This document shows positions 43,918 to 52,617 of a stretch of 64,000 nucleotides of DNA, one piece after another. Position numbers and translations under genes: made by a program. The first letter of the stretch is position 1; each line of letters opens with the position of its first letter. Source of the DNA: Pedobacter cryotolerans (GTDB lineage: Bacteria; Bacteroidota; Bacteroidia; Sphingobacteriales; Sphingobacteriaceae); the NCBI RefSeq assembly GCF_005116475.1, contig NZ_SWBO01000001.1:310001-374000 (forward strand). Direction: 5' to 3'. The notes under the pieces are model-generated. The model was not told the origin of the DNA, searched no databases, and worked only from the letters and a program-made list of their open reading frames with translations.

Positions 43918-44047
43918 TCTATCTACAAGATAATCCAAATTTGATAATCGTTTTTGCTTTTATTTTTTCTTTACAAAGCTTTGAAATAAGTAGCAACTAT
44001 CTATAAAAGCTAATGCCTAATTTTATCGAAAACAAAATGCAAAAAAA

Positions 44048-44890
44048 ATGAAATTAACAATTAAATGTATTTGCCTAATGCTAATAGTTTTAGGTTTAAA
44101 TAATGCAGCAAATGCACAAATTACACCACAACCAAGTTCTACTCAAACCATTGTTCAAGATTTTGGTTTAGGAAAAATTACCGTTAACTACTCTCGCCCA
44201 AGCATGAAAGGCAGAAAAGTATTTGGTGCTTTAGAGCCGTTTGATAAAGTTTGGCGCACAGGAGCTAACTCTGCAACTATTTTAACTTTTACTGATGCGG
44301 TAAACTTTGGTGGAACTGAAATCCCGGCAGGTGAATATGGTTTGTTTACTATACCTAATAAAACTGAGTGGACTGTTATTTTAAGTAAAGCGGCTAAACA
44401 ATGGGGTGCCTATACTTATAATGAAAAAGATGATGTTTTACGTATCAAAGTGAAACCGACTACGTTAAAAGATAAAGTAGAAACTTTTACCATTCAGTTT
44501 GCAAATGTATTACCTACTGCAACTCAGCTACAGTTAAGTTGGGAGAATACTTTAGTTGCAGTTAACTTAACTACCGATATTGATGCAAAAGTAATGGCTA
44601 GAATTAATGAGGCCATGAAAGGTGATAAAAAGCCTTATTTTCCAGCTGCCATTTATTATTTAGAGAACGGTAAAGATTTAAACCAAGCTTTAACCTGGGT
44701 AAATGAAGCAGAAAAAGCAATGCCAAAAGCTCCTTATGTAAAACTTTGGAAAGGAAAAATTCAAATGAAAATGGGCGATAAAGCAGGTGCTCAAGCTTCG
44801 GCATTAGCCGGAATTGATTTAGCAAAAGCCGAAAATAACGAAGAGTATATTCGTTTAAACTCACAGCTTTTAGAAACTGCCAAGAAGTAA
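44048..44890 (+). CDS. DUF2911 protein with C-terminal helical repeat
   Basis: Signal peptide (LNNAANAQ) then a DUF2911 domain: GLGKITVNYSRPSMKGRKVFG, FDKVWRTGANSATILTF and IPAGEYGLFTIPNKTEW. After about residue 185 there is a TPR-like helical tail (NQALTWVNEAEKAMPKAPYVKLWKGKIQ). 280 residues. Secreted or periplasmic; no known activity. It converges with a second DUF2911 gene across a shared terminator. Confidence 0.87.
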   Translation: MKLTIKCICLMLIVLGLNNAANAQITPQPSSTQTIVQDFGLGKITVNYSRPSMKGRKVFGALEPFDKVWRTGANSATILTFTDAVNFGGTEIPAGEYGLFTIPNKTEWTVILSKAAKQWGAYTYNEKDDVLRIKVKPTTLKDKVETFTIQFANVLPTATQLQLSWENTLVAVNLTTDIDAKVMARINEAMKGDKKPYFPAAIYYLENGKDLNQALTWVNEAEKAMPKAPYVKLWKGKIQMKMGDKAGAQASALAGIDLAKAENNEEYIRLNSQLLETAKK

Positions 44891-44912
44891 TAAATATTAT
44901 ATTAATTAGCAT

Positions 44913-44949
44913 AAAAAAACCCGTGTCGATTTAATCAGCACGGGTTTTT
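44913..44949. terminator. Bidirectional terminator between the two DUF2911 genes
   Basis: AAAAAACCCGTG / CACGGGTTTTT with a 13-base loop, A run on the left and T run on the right. Confidence 0.9.
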
Positions 44950-44965
44950 GTGTATATATATTATT

Positions 44966-45490
44966 TTATTTAACGGAAACCGGAACAGCAATTTTATCCC
45001 ATTCTAAAGCGAAACCTTTATTGTCTACCTTATAAACTAAACGCTCTTGAGTTTCTTTTAAGGCTTTAGTTTTTACATCAACTCTTAATTGATCTTGTGC
45101 TTCTTTGTAATTAAACGGATTAGTATTGGCAACTTCCTTATTAAAAATTGCAGTCCAAGTACCACTTTCTTTAGGTATTAAAAAGAAATTATATTTACCA
45201 GCAGGTAATTTTTGACCTTGAACAGTAATGTCTTTATCTGTTTCGAAAGTAGTGGTTTTATTTGCACCAGCACGCCAAACAGCATCATATTTTTGTAAAC
45301 CGCCCCAAATTGTACGGCCTTTAACAGCTGGACTGCTATAATTAATAGTAAGTGTTGCGCCACCAACTTTACCAGTTGCTGTTGCTGCTGGACTAGCAGG
45401 TGCGGGTTTAGCATCTTGTGCAGCTGCATTTAAAGACACGGTTGCCACAAATAATAGGGCAACGATAGATTTAATCTTATTTTTCATCAT
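44966..45490 (-). CDS. DUF2911 protein, short form
   Basis: 174 residues: signal peptide (VSLNAAAQ) and a DUF2911 domain with GGATLTINYSSPAVKGRTIWGG, YDAVWRAGANKTTTFET and LPAGKYNFFLIPKESGTW. It lacks the TPR-like tail of the neighbour at 44048. The pair is convergent, not tandem, so it did not arise from a simple tandem duplication kept in place. Function unknown. Confidence 0.87.
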   Translation of the reverse strand: MMKNKIKSIVALLFVATVSLNAAAQDAKPAPASPAATATGKVGGATLTINYSSPAVKGRTIWGGLQKYDAVWRAGANKTTTFETDKDITVQGQKLPAGKYNFFLIPKESGTWTAIFNKEVANTNPFNYKEAQDQLRVDVKTKALKETQERLVYKVDNKGFALEWDKIAVPVSVK

Positions 45491-45930
45491 GTTTTATATT
45501 ATGGTTATAGAATTGATTTTTACGAATTTATGGTTTTTAGGTTATAATTTCTATTTATCAAAATTTCTTGACAATCATTTAGCGAATGTTGTTTTATTAG
45601 TTTGGCTTTCGTCAGTTGCAGTTGTTTCTATTTTGGAAATAACAGAAATCTTATAAAACTCAATGCTTTCAATTAGTCTTTGTTAAATCTTTTTAAAGAA
45701 AAACCTCCATTCAGTATTCTGCCATCTTAATTTGTATTAATCAGATGTTTTCGGTTCTTAACGACAAATTGGCGTTAAAAATAAACCTATTTTTTTGCTA
45801 AAGATGGATCTCATATCTGATAAGCTAAGTTTATTTGGATAAGCCTTAAACTTGGATACAAATCAAAATTTCTCGTTTTTTGTCCTTCTCAAAAAGAGTT
45901 TAATTTTTGTCATTCAATTTTGTTTATGCT
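45491..45930. other. 440-base intergenic region
   Basis: AT-rich, between DUF2911 and KilA-N genes (both reverse). A short inverted repeat TTAACG / CGTTAA lies at 45758-45778. No gene, promoter match or terminator was recognised. Confidence 0.4.
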
Positions 45931-46662
45931 TTATTTCAATCTTTTAATTGTATTACTTTCTAGTAGTGATTTCATTTGAGTTATGGCAACTTTGTTAAGT
46001 TGAATAAGCCTATCGCTTTGCGTTAAACCTTGCCCAATAAGTAGCGCATTAATACTTTCCATGTTGCTTAATACAACCAATTGTTCCAATGTTGCATAAT
46101 CTCTCAAGTTTCCATTTTTATTTGGATTATTCTCTCTCCAATTCTTTGCTGTACTTCCAAAAATTGCAACATTGAGTAAATCTGCTTCATTGGCATAAAC
46201 CAAAGTGTTTTGTTGCGTAGTAATCTCCTTTGGGATAAGGTTTTCTTTAATAGCATCAGTGTGGATTTGGTAATTTACTTTGGCTAAAGTTCTTTGTAAA
46301 TCCCAACCTAGTTTTAGGCGGTCGTTCTCTTCGTTCTTTAAACGTTGAAATTCGTTAATTAAGTAAATTTGAAATTCTGGACTTAGCCACATCGCAAAAT
46401 GGAAAGCAATATCTTTATGGCTATAAGTTCCGCCATAGCGTCCTGCTCTAACAAGCATTCCAATTGCTTTAGTTCTACTTATCCACTGCCCAACAGACAT
46501 CATAAATCTGTTTGTTCCTGCGTCTTGTACAATTACCTCGAATTCGGGGTAATTAAAATCTTGGTTATTAATTTTTTCCCAAACGCCTAAATATTCAAGT
46601 GTGTTTTTATTCGTTATCCATTTACCTATTAGAGAGCTACCTTCTTTAAAAGTAGAAGTCAT
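45931..46662 (-). CDS. KilA-N domain protein, N-terminus cut by an in-frame stop
   Basis: Phage-type DNA-binding domain: KWITNKNTLEYLGVWEKINN, MSVGQWISRTKAIGMLVRAGRYGGTYSHKDIAFHFAMWLSPEFQ, then a helical C-terminal region (LINEFQRLKNEENDRLKLGWDL). Upstream in the same frame, 46749 down to 46663, the expected family start is present (MAKERVLKVN ... DYISLTDM) but interrupted by TAA at 46707-46705. The listed frame starts at the ATG of SLTDM. It may be made by internal initiation, or the gene may be a recent pseudogene. 243 residues as listed. Function in cellular genomes is unknown. Confidence 0.8.
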   Translation of the reverse strand: MTSTFKEGSSLIGKWITNKNTLEYLGVWEKINNQDFNYPEFEVIVQDAGTNRFMMSVGQWISRTKAIGMLVRAGRYGGTYSHKDIAFHFAMWLSPEFQIYLINEFQRLKNEENDRLKLGWDLQRTLAKVNYQIHTDAIKENLIPKEITTQQNTLVYANEADLLNVAIFGSTAKNWRENNPNKNGNLRDYATLEQLVVLSNMESINALLIGQGLTQSDRLIQLNKVAITQMKSLLESNTIKRLK

Positions 46663-46749
46663 ATCGGTTAAACTAATGTAGTCAGTTTCATTTTGTTTAA
46701 TAACTTATATTAATGACTGATTAACTTTTAGAACTCTTTCTTTAGCCAT
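46663..46749 (-). other. Upstream N-terminal coding segment of the KilA-N gene with TAA
   Basis: Codes MAKERVLKVNQSLI, then TAA (46707-46705), then VIKQNETDYISLTD in the same frame. One base change in the stop codon would restore a 272-residue KilA-N protein. Confidence 0.75.
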
Positions 46750-46912
46750 GTTATTAAGGTATTAATTTGCAGCTGATTAAACCTGCCTAACTTTTTTAAC
46801 TAAAAGTTACAATAATTAAGATTAACTAACTTATTGGTTATTAAGCTGTAGACAAGTTACTAAAATATTACTAAAAATAAATATGTACTGTAAAGTCAGT
46901 CCAACCTAAGGA

Positions 46913-48616
46913 CTAAGCCTTTAAAACCTGTTCTCTCTTCCCAATTAAACCTTGCAAAATCATTGCAAAAATAATAACCAATAAACAGCCAATTACATTT
47001 AACCACAAATAAGCTACCACCTCATTAAAACCTAAAATACAAACAATAATTTCGGCTAAAACAGCTCCATAAAAAACGGCTTTACCTTTAACAGATTTGA
47101 AGTAGAAAGCCACTACAAAAACCCCGAGGATGGTGCCGTAAATAAACGAGCCTAAAATATTAACGGCTTCTAATAAATTACCGATTTTGCTTGCAAATAA
47201 TGCCATTACAATGCAAACTACACCCCAAATTATGGTACTCCAACGAGAGGCTTTAACGTATTGACTATCTGTTGCCTGTTTGTTAATTAAGCGCTTGTAA
47301 ATATCTACCACGCTTGTTGATGCCAACGAATTTAAGGCACTTGCAGTAGAACCCATTGATGCTAAAAAGATAATGGCAATTAATAAGCCGATTAATCCCT
47401 TGGGCAGATATTGCGTTACAAAGCTTAAAAAAATGTAATTGTTATCGTTAATATTAGCCTTTTCATCATTTTTGGTCATCAAATCAGTTAAATCTTTGCG
47501 GATATTTTTTGTTTCTTCATCTGCTTTTTTAACGGCAATTCTTTGTGTGTTAATTAAACTTTCGTTGTTTGCATCTAAAGCTTTATCTAATTTTTCAACC
47601 TCAATTTTTTTACTTTCAAAGGCTTGGTTATAATTTCCTTTTATTTGATCGAGCTCTGCTTTGTATTGGCTTTTTTCTAATTTATTTAGCTCATAAGAAT
47701 TGAAAAACAAAGGAGCTTTGTTGTATTGATAAAAAGTGAAAACCAATACGCCAATTAGTAAGATTAAGAATTGCATGGGTATTTTAACCAAGCCGTTCAT
47801 CAATAAAGCTAATCGGCTTTGCCCAACAGAGGCGCCACTTAAATAACGCCCAACCTGACTTTGATCGGTGCCAAAATAAGAGAGTTGTAAAAAGAAACCA
47901 CCAATAATTCCACTCCAAATATTGTAGGGGTTTTTCCAATCGAAATTAAAATCTATGGCGTTGGTACGGCCCATTTTTCCAGCAATGCTGATGGCTTTTT
48001 CGAAACCAACATTTCCTGGCAAGAGATGTACAACCATAATTCCAGCAGCAAACATGCCACAAAAAATAATGCTCATTTGCAGCAATTGCGTATAAGAAAC
48101 TGCTTTTGTACCACCATAAACGGTATAGAAAATAACCAAACTGCCAATAAATAAAGTGGTAATGGTGGTGTTGATATTTAATATGGTTGATAGAATAATT
48201 GATGGTGCGTAAATGGTAATTCCGGTAGATAGACCTCTAGAAATTAAAAATAGAGATGCCGTTAAAGCTCTAGTATTTAAATCGAAGCGTTGCTCTAAAT
48301 ATTCGTAAGCGGTAAAAACTTTTAAGCGATGGAAAATAGGTACAAAAGCGATACACAAAACAATCATCGCCAATGGCAAACCAAAATAAAACTGTACAAA
48401 GCTCATGCCCGATGTGTAAGCCAAACCAGGGGCAGACAGAAAAGTAATTGCACTAGCTTGTGTTGCCATAACCGATAAGCAAACGGTATACCAAGGCAAA
48501 CTTTGGTTACCTAAAAAATAGGCATCCATACTTTGCGAGCCTCTACTTTTGTAAACACCATAACCTACAATGGCAAGTAAGGTTGTCATTAAAACTGCCC
48601 AATCTATGTAGCTCAT
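46913..48616 (-). CDS. Sodium:solute symporter (SSS family)
   Basis: About 13 membrane helices: N-terminal MSYIDWAVLMTTLLAIVGYG, YFLGNQSLPWYTVCLSVMATQASAITFLSAPGLAY (conserved SSS site of helix 1-2), YTVYGGTKAVSYTQLLQM and FGTDQSQVGRYL. A charged, coiled-coil-like insertion of about 90 residues (LNKLEKSQYKAELDQIK ... TKNDEKANIN) lies between helices near residues 320-410. ATG 48616 is chosen (567 residues); upstream extension would read through the small gene before it. Its ATG overlaps that gene by four bases (ATGA). Substrate perhaps a sugar or acylated amino sugar product, inferred from the PIG-L neighbour. Confidence 0.9.
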   Translation of the reverse strand: MSYIDWAVLMTTLLAIVGYGVYKSRGSQSMDAYFLGNQSLPWYTVCLSVMATQASAITFLSAPGLAYTSGMSFVQFYFGLPLAMIVLCIAFVPIFHRLKVFTAYEYLEQRFDLNTRALTASLFLISRGLSTGITIYAPSIILSTILNINTTITTLFIGSLVIFYTVYGGTKAVSYTQLLQMSIIFCGMFAAGIMVVHLLPGNVGFEKAISIAGKMGRTNAIDFNFDWKNPYNIWSGIIGGFFLQLSYFGTDQSQVGRYLSGASVGQSRLALLMNGLVKIPMQFLILLIGVLVFTFYQYNKAPLFFNSYELNKLEKSQYKAELDQIKGNYNQAFESKKIEVEKLDKALDANNESLINTQRIAVKKADEETKNIRKDLTDLMTKNDEKANINDNNYIFLSFVTQYLPKGLIGLLIAIIFLASMGSTASALNSLASTSVVDIYKRLINKQATDSQYVKASRWSTIIWGVVCIVMALFASKIGNLLEAVNILGSFIYGTILGVFVVAFYFKSVKGKAVFYGAVLAEIIVCILGFNEVVAYLWLNVIGCLLVIIFAMILQGLIGKREQVLKA

Positions 48617-48744
48617 TCGAAATATTTGGTAAAGGCGTAAAACGATAAAATCAATAAAACTAACCAAATGGTAAGTAAAATATAAAACTGTTTCCAGGTT
48701 TTAACAAATGGTGGGAGCTCACTTTTGTTTTCGTTTTCTTCCAT
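48613..48744 (-). CDS. Small membrane protein (43 aa) between PIG-L and SSS genes
   Basis: Starts MEENENKSELPPFVKTWKQF and continues with one strong hydrophobic helix (YILLTIWLVLLILSFYAF), ending KYFE. The stop TGA overlaps the symporter ATG (ATGA, four bases) and its ATG is 2 bases after the PIG-L stop. The layout, a short acidic N-terminal tail and one helix with tight coupling to an SSS carrier, recalls small subunits found with other SSS carriers, for example DUF4212-type proteins, but I do not recognise this family. Likely an accessory subunit of the symporter. Confidence 0.75.
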   Translation of the reverse strand: MEENENKSELPPFVKTWKQFYILLTIWLVLLILSFYAFTKYFE

Positions 48745-48746
48745 GT

Positions 48747-51143
48747 TTAACGTTGTTTTGGTGCCAATAAATTTGCAAATAAACGATAGGCGCCAGGTAC
48801 ACCAGCAGGTAACTCTCTAAAGAAAACAAGCGATGTGTAAACGAACTTTCCCTTGCCGTAATCTGCTATCAATAATGAACCATCGTTTGCGGTTTCACCT
48901 GTATCATTCATGCTTAAAATTTTGCTATATTTCTGGTCGATGTCTGTTGCGAAATACAAGCCTCGTTCTTGTACCCAACCTTCAAAATCTTTAGCCGTAA
49001 TTTTGTTTGGATAGTTTAAAGCTGGACTGTTCGGTACCAAAAAATTTACCTTTGCATCTTCTTCTGTAACTCGTTTATTTGCTAATTTAAATGGATAAGG
49101 ACCAATGCTTGTAGTTTTTAAACCGTTATTTACATTGTATTGAATGAGCAATGTTCCGCCATTTTCTACGTATTTTAAAAGTTTTGGCTGTATCAATTTA
49201 ACATCTGCGTTAATGTTATACAAGCGTACGCCAGTTACAATAGCATCGTAATTGGCCAAATCTGTAGCTAAAATTTGTGCTGGTGTTAATTTAGTAACAG
49301 CATAACCCATTTCTTTGAGCGCTTCAGGAACCAAGTCTCCTGCCCCATCAATGTAAGCTATGTTTTTACCAGCAATTTTTAGATCAATTTTTTCTAATCT
49401 AGCAGTTGCCTGAGGAAAAATTGTAATGTTTGGAATGTGAGCATAGCTGATGTTTTTTACACCTTTATCATCGATTTTACCGTCAACCGAAACTTGTAAA
49501 TTTAAGTTGCCGCTTGTTTCAGTTCCGGGTGTAATTGTAAAGGAAACGATTTGTTCATCGCCTTTATTCGGCAAGTTGAAATCAATTTTATCCGTATTAC
49601 TCTTCCATCCCTTTGGTAATTTTGGAACTAAAAACCCAACTGCATTATTTTTAAAACTTTTTAAACTAACGGTAATTGTTTTTGGCGCATTGCCATTAAA
49701 AATGTAGGCTTTTTCGCTTAAAGTTGCAGTAACAGCTGGAGCTATTACTAATGGCTGATACCGTTCGCCGACAATAGGATCAGTAGATTTAAAAACAACA
49801 GGAGTATTTAATTCTATCGGCTGATTATCGATTGACAAGCTAAGCTTTACGGACAATTGATTTGTGTTTTCTGGGTTGCCAACCAATTCTTGCTTATCAA
49901 TTAGGTATTGGCCTATCGGATGATTTTCTTGTAACCAATAAGGCTGAGTGGTAGGCTCGGCAGTTAACTTAAGGTCTGAAGAGCTTAATCTGTTAGGAGA
50001 CAAAACCATCGTTTTATCTGTGGTAGCAATAGAAACGAGCAATTTTGTTCTTGCTATAGCCTGTAAACGTACAGGAATAATATCACCAATGGCGTAAACA
50101 TTTTCTGGTGTATTTGCTTCGATCCAAATACCAGCTGATGCTAAAATCAAATCATCTAAAAGCTGATGGTTGAAATCGATACCTTGAGTTGCTTTTTTAA
50201 GTTTTAAAAAATGGGGTAAAATTAAATCTGGCTGTTTAACATCAAAATTTTTCCGAATTTCAGTTAAAATAGCTTGAATATTTGGGTTGTTTAGCGTGGT
50301 GTTAATGCCATCAAAAATGGAGTTTTTAGCGGGTTCGCCTGCAACGTGACTAAAAAACTCAAATGCTTCGCCACGTTGTAAAGTTGAACCAAAACCTTGG
50401 CTTTTATGGTTTGTTCTACTAATCGCGGCAATTTCGCCATAACTTTTACCAACTAAGGGATTGTACAAACCAACGTCAATCTTTAATTGATCTGGTGCAG
50501 TGGTATTTGTGCCGCCAAAGTTAAAAGTGTTCCAAAGTAACCTTTTTGCCTGCCAAACTTTAACGTATGCCAACTGTTCAGGAAAACGCTTTGGATCGGC
50601 TGCTGCGGTAAAAGCTTCACGAGCTAAAATTCCAGAACCAGCATGGTGTCCGTGTCCAGCTCTGCTATCTTCCGGAAAGCGGGTAATAATTACATCTGGT
50701 CTAAATTTTCTAATCACCCAAACTACATCAGCTAAAATTTGTTCTTTACCCCAAATTTTAAAACTTTCATCGGCAGTTTTAGAGAAGCCGAAATCATTGG
50801 CTCTAGTAAAAAACTGTTCAGCTCCATCAACTTTTCGGGCGGCTAATAATTCTTGTGTCCTAATTAAGCCTAAAAGTTCTGCTTGTTCATTGCCAATTAA
50901 ATTTTGTCCGCCATCACCTCTGGTTAACGATAAATAACCTGCGCTAACTTTAGCTTCTTTTGCCAAATATGCTAAAAGACGGGTGTTTTCATCATCGGGA
51001 TGTGCAGCTATATAAAGTACACTTCCTTTAACATTTAATTTTTCAATGCCCAAAGCAATATCTGCAGCGTTCATTTGCTGCATTTGCGCATTTAAAAAAA
51101 TTGGGAAAAGTAGCGTAATTAAGAGGAAGTAATAACGGTTCAT
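48747..51143 (-). CDS. PIG-L family deacetylase, large secreted form
   Basis: Zinc-dependent de-N-acetylase fold (LmbE/PIG-L). Signal peptide MNRYYFLLITLLFPIFLNAQ, then motif AAHPDDENTRLLAYLAKE (about 45-62) with zinc ligands and catalytic Asp, and RAGHGHHAGSGILAREAF with the third ligand. Beyond residue 280 it has long beta-sandwich and C-terminal domains (YPFKLANKRVTEEDAK, LLIADYGKGKFVYTSLVFFREL), total 798 residues, much longer than simple PIG-L enzymes. In an operon with the small membrane protein and the SSS symporter: perhaps it deacetylates a glycan and the symporter takes up the product. Confidence 0.9.
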   Translation of the reverse strand: MNRYYFLLITLLFPIFLNAQMQQMNAADIALGIEKLNVKGSVLYIAAHPDDENTRLLAYLAKEAKVSAGYLSLTRGDGGQNLIGNEQAELLGLIRTQELLAARKVDGAEQFFTRANDFGFSKTADESFKIWGKEQILADVVWVIRKFRPDVIITRFPEDSRAGHGHHAGSGILAREAFTAAADPKRFPEQLAYVKVWQAKRLLWNTFNFGGTNTTAPDQLKIDVGLYNPLVGKSYGEIAAISRTNHKSQGFGSTLQRGEAFEFFSHVAGEPAKNSIFDGINTTLNNPNIQAILTEIRKNFDVKQPDLILPHFLKLKKATQGIDFNHQLLDDLILASAGIWIEANTPENVYAIGDIIPVRLQAIARTKLLVSIATTDKTMVLSPNRLSSSDLKLTAEPTTQPYWLQENHPIGQYLIDKQELVGNPENTNQLSVKLSLSIDNQPIELNTPVVFKSTDPIVGERYQPLVIAPAVTATLSEKAYIFNGNAPKTITVSLKSFKNNAVGFLVPKLPKGWKSNTDKIDFNLPNKGDEQIVSFTITPGTETSGNLNLQVSVDGKIDDKGVKNISYAHIPNITIFPQATARLEKIDLKIAGKNIAYIDGAGDLVPEALKEMGYAVTKLTPAQILATDLANYDAIVTGVRLYNINADVKLIQPKLLKYVENGGTLLIQYNVNNGLKTTSIGPYPFKLANKRVTEEDAKVNFLVPNSPALNYPNKITAKDFEGWVQERGLYFATDIDQKYSKILSMNDTGETANDGSLLIADYGKGKFVYTSLVFFRELPAGVPGAYRLFANLLAPKQR

Positions 51144-51232
51144 ACGATAAATTAAATGACTAAATTAATTAAATTCTAATATAACCAAGATGTTGTATTG
51201 TTTCAATAACGTAACATTTTAAAAACTAAAAA

Positions 51233-51264
51233 TTGTTTTGGTACTAAAGTTGAGTATACCTTTG
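51233..51264 (+). promoter_or_regulatory. Bacteroidota-type promoter of the LEA-like lipoprotein gene
   Basis: TTG at 51233-51235 (and TTTTG ending at 51240), then TACCTTTG at 51257-51264. The start codon is 25 bases downstream. Confidence 0.55.
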
Positions 51265-51288
51265 TGTTTAATTAATCGTTATATCGTG

Positions 51289-51888
51289 ATGAATAAAATT
51301 ATTTTAGGATTATTGGTAGTTGTAAGCTTAGCTTCTTGTGGTGTTAACAAACAAGCGCAACAGATTAAAGCATTAGAACAATGCGATTATAAGTTACTAA
51401 ACGCTACAAATATTACTGTTGCAGGCACCAATATCGAGAAATTGATTAAAGGAAACAATATCGATTTAACTGGTTTGCCTTCCTTAGCCTTAGGTTATTT
51501 AAGAAAAGATATTCCGCTAAGAGCAAATTTGAATTTAGCGATTACCAATCCATCATCAACGTTGGCGGCAATCAATAATTTCGATTATATCATATTAATT
51601 AACAAGCAAGAAATTGCAAACGGTACAGTAGATCAAAGGGTAAGTATAGAGCCCGGACAAACAACCAATGTTCCTGTTCAGTTAAATGCCAACATCTATA
51701 AGTTTTTAGCTGACGGCAATGTTTTAACAGATATTACCGATTTTGTAAAGGGAGCTAATTCTGGTACAGAGAAAAAAGGTATGGTAACTTTAAAAATTCG
51801 CCCGTCTATTATGGTTGGCGGTGGCTTAGTTAAATATCCTGGCTACATTACAATAGATAAAGAGGTAAGTAGTAAAATTTTGTTGTAA
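51289..51888 (+). CDS. LEA type 2-like lipoprotein
   Basis: Lipoprotein signal MNKIILGLLVVVSLASC then a beta-rich body with a WHy/LEA_2-like pattern: LRANLNLAITNPSSTLAAINNFDYIILINKQEIANG and RVSIEPGQTTNVPVQL. ATG 51289 is chosen because the frame upstream (to 51238) has no signal-like start. 199 residues. Probably an outer or inner membrane anchored stress protein by family analogy. Confidence 0.7.
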   Translation: MNKIILGLLVVVSLASCGVNKQAQQIKALEQCDYKLLNATNITVAGTNIEKLIKGNNIDLTGLPSLALGYLRKDIPLRANLNLAITNPSSTLAAINNFDYIILINKQEIANGTVDQRVSIEPGQTTNVPVQLNANIYKFLADGNVLTDITDFVKGANSGTEKKGMVTLKIRPSIMVGGGLVKYPGYITIDKEVSSKILL

Positions 51889-51907
51889 AGTTCGCAAGGC
51901 GGATCAT

Positions 51908-52570
51908 TTAAAATAGCGTTTGCAGAATCGGATCATTATAATCCTTAACAAAAGCAATGATGTTTTTATAAGCTGAAAAATCTTCTTTTTGATGCATTGT
52001 AGTTAAAACTACGCAAGGCATATTTGCATTTTGGGCAGCCTCAACACCTTTTGGCGCATCTTCAAAAACAACACACTCTGCAGGTTTTACACCTAAAATT
52101 TCTGCTCCTTTAACAAAAGTTTCGGGATCGGGTTTACTGATTTCAACATCATCAGCACTTACAATTGCTTCCATGTAGTGCCTAATATTTAAACCATCTA
52201 AAACAAAGTTGATGTTAAAAGGAATAGCTGCAGAACCAATTGCCATTTTAATTTTTTGTGCTTTGGCTTTTGCTAAAAATTCAGTTAAACCATCAATTAG
52301 ACATAGGCTTGATGTATATTCCTTTTGGTAACGGCGTTCCTTTTCTAATGATAATTCATCTTCATACTCGGGTGTAAAACGCTCATTTCCAAAAATTCGG
52401 TGTAATAGTTCACGGTTTTTACCATACATTTCTCTTTTTACATCAGCATAACTTAAACCTGCGTTTAAATCGTCATTTAGGATTGAAAACCACGCTTTGG
52501 CATGAAATTCCATATCGTCTATCATGGTTCCGTTTAAATCGAAAAGGAAGGCTTTAGGTTTTGCTGTCAT
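51908..52570 (-). CDS. HAD family hydrolase, beta-phosphoglucomutase-like, with DxN motif
   Basis: HAD fold with cap domain: FLFDLNGTMIDDMEFHAK at the start, IGSAAIPFNINFVLDGL (motif II Ser/Thr region), SKPDPETFVKGAEILGVKPAECVVFEDAPKGVEAA (motifs III and IV). The nucleophile is Asp11, but the usual second Asp (general acid/base, residue 13) is Asn. That could lower phosphatase turnover or reflect a phosphomutase-type or stabilised variant. 220 residues, cytoplasmic. Confidence 0.88.
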   Translation of the reverse strand: MTAKPKAFLFDLNGTMIDDMEFHAKAWFSILNDDLNAGLSYADVKREMYGKNRELLHRIFGNERFTPEYEDELSLEKERRYQKEYTSSLCLIDGLTEFLAKAKAQKIKMAIGSAAIPFNINFVLDGLNIRHYMEAIVSADDVEISKPDPETFVKGAEILGVKPAECVVFEDAPKGVEAAQNANMPCVVLTTMHQKEDFSAYKNIIAFVKDYNDPILQTLF

Positions 52571-52617
52571 TGTAAGTGAGTTATTCGGCGAAGATAATTA
52601 AAATGAATTGGTCATCA

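Noticed and set aside
44604..44912. Reverse frame of 102 codons inside the first DUF2911 gene
   Set aside because: Leucine-rich antisense shadow that begins in the terminator region.
50500..50937. Forward frame of 145 codons inside the PIG-L gene
   Set aside because: Antisense shadow; no start context and no recognisable domain.
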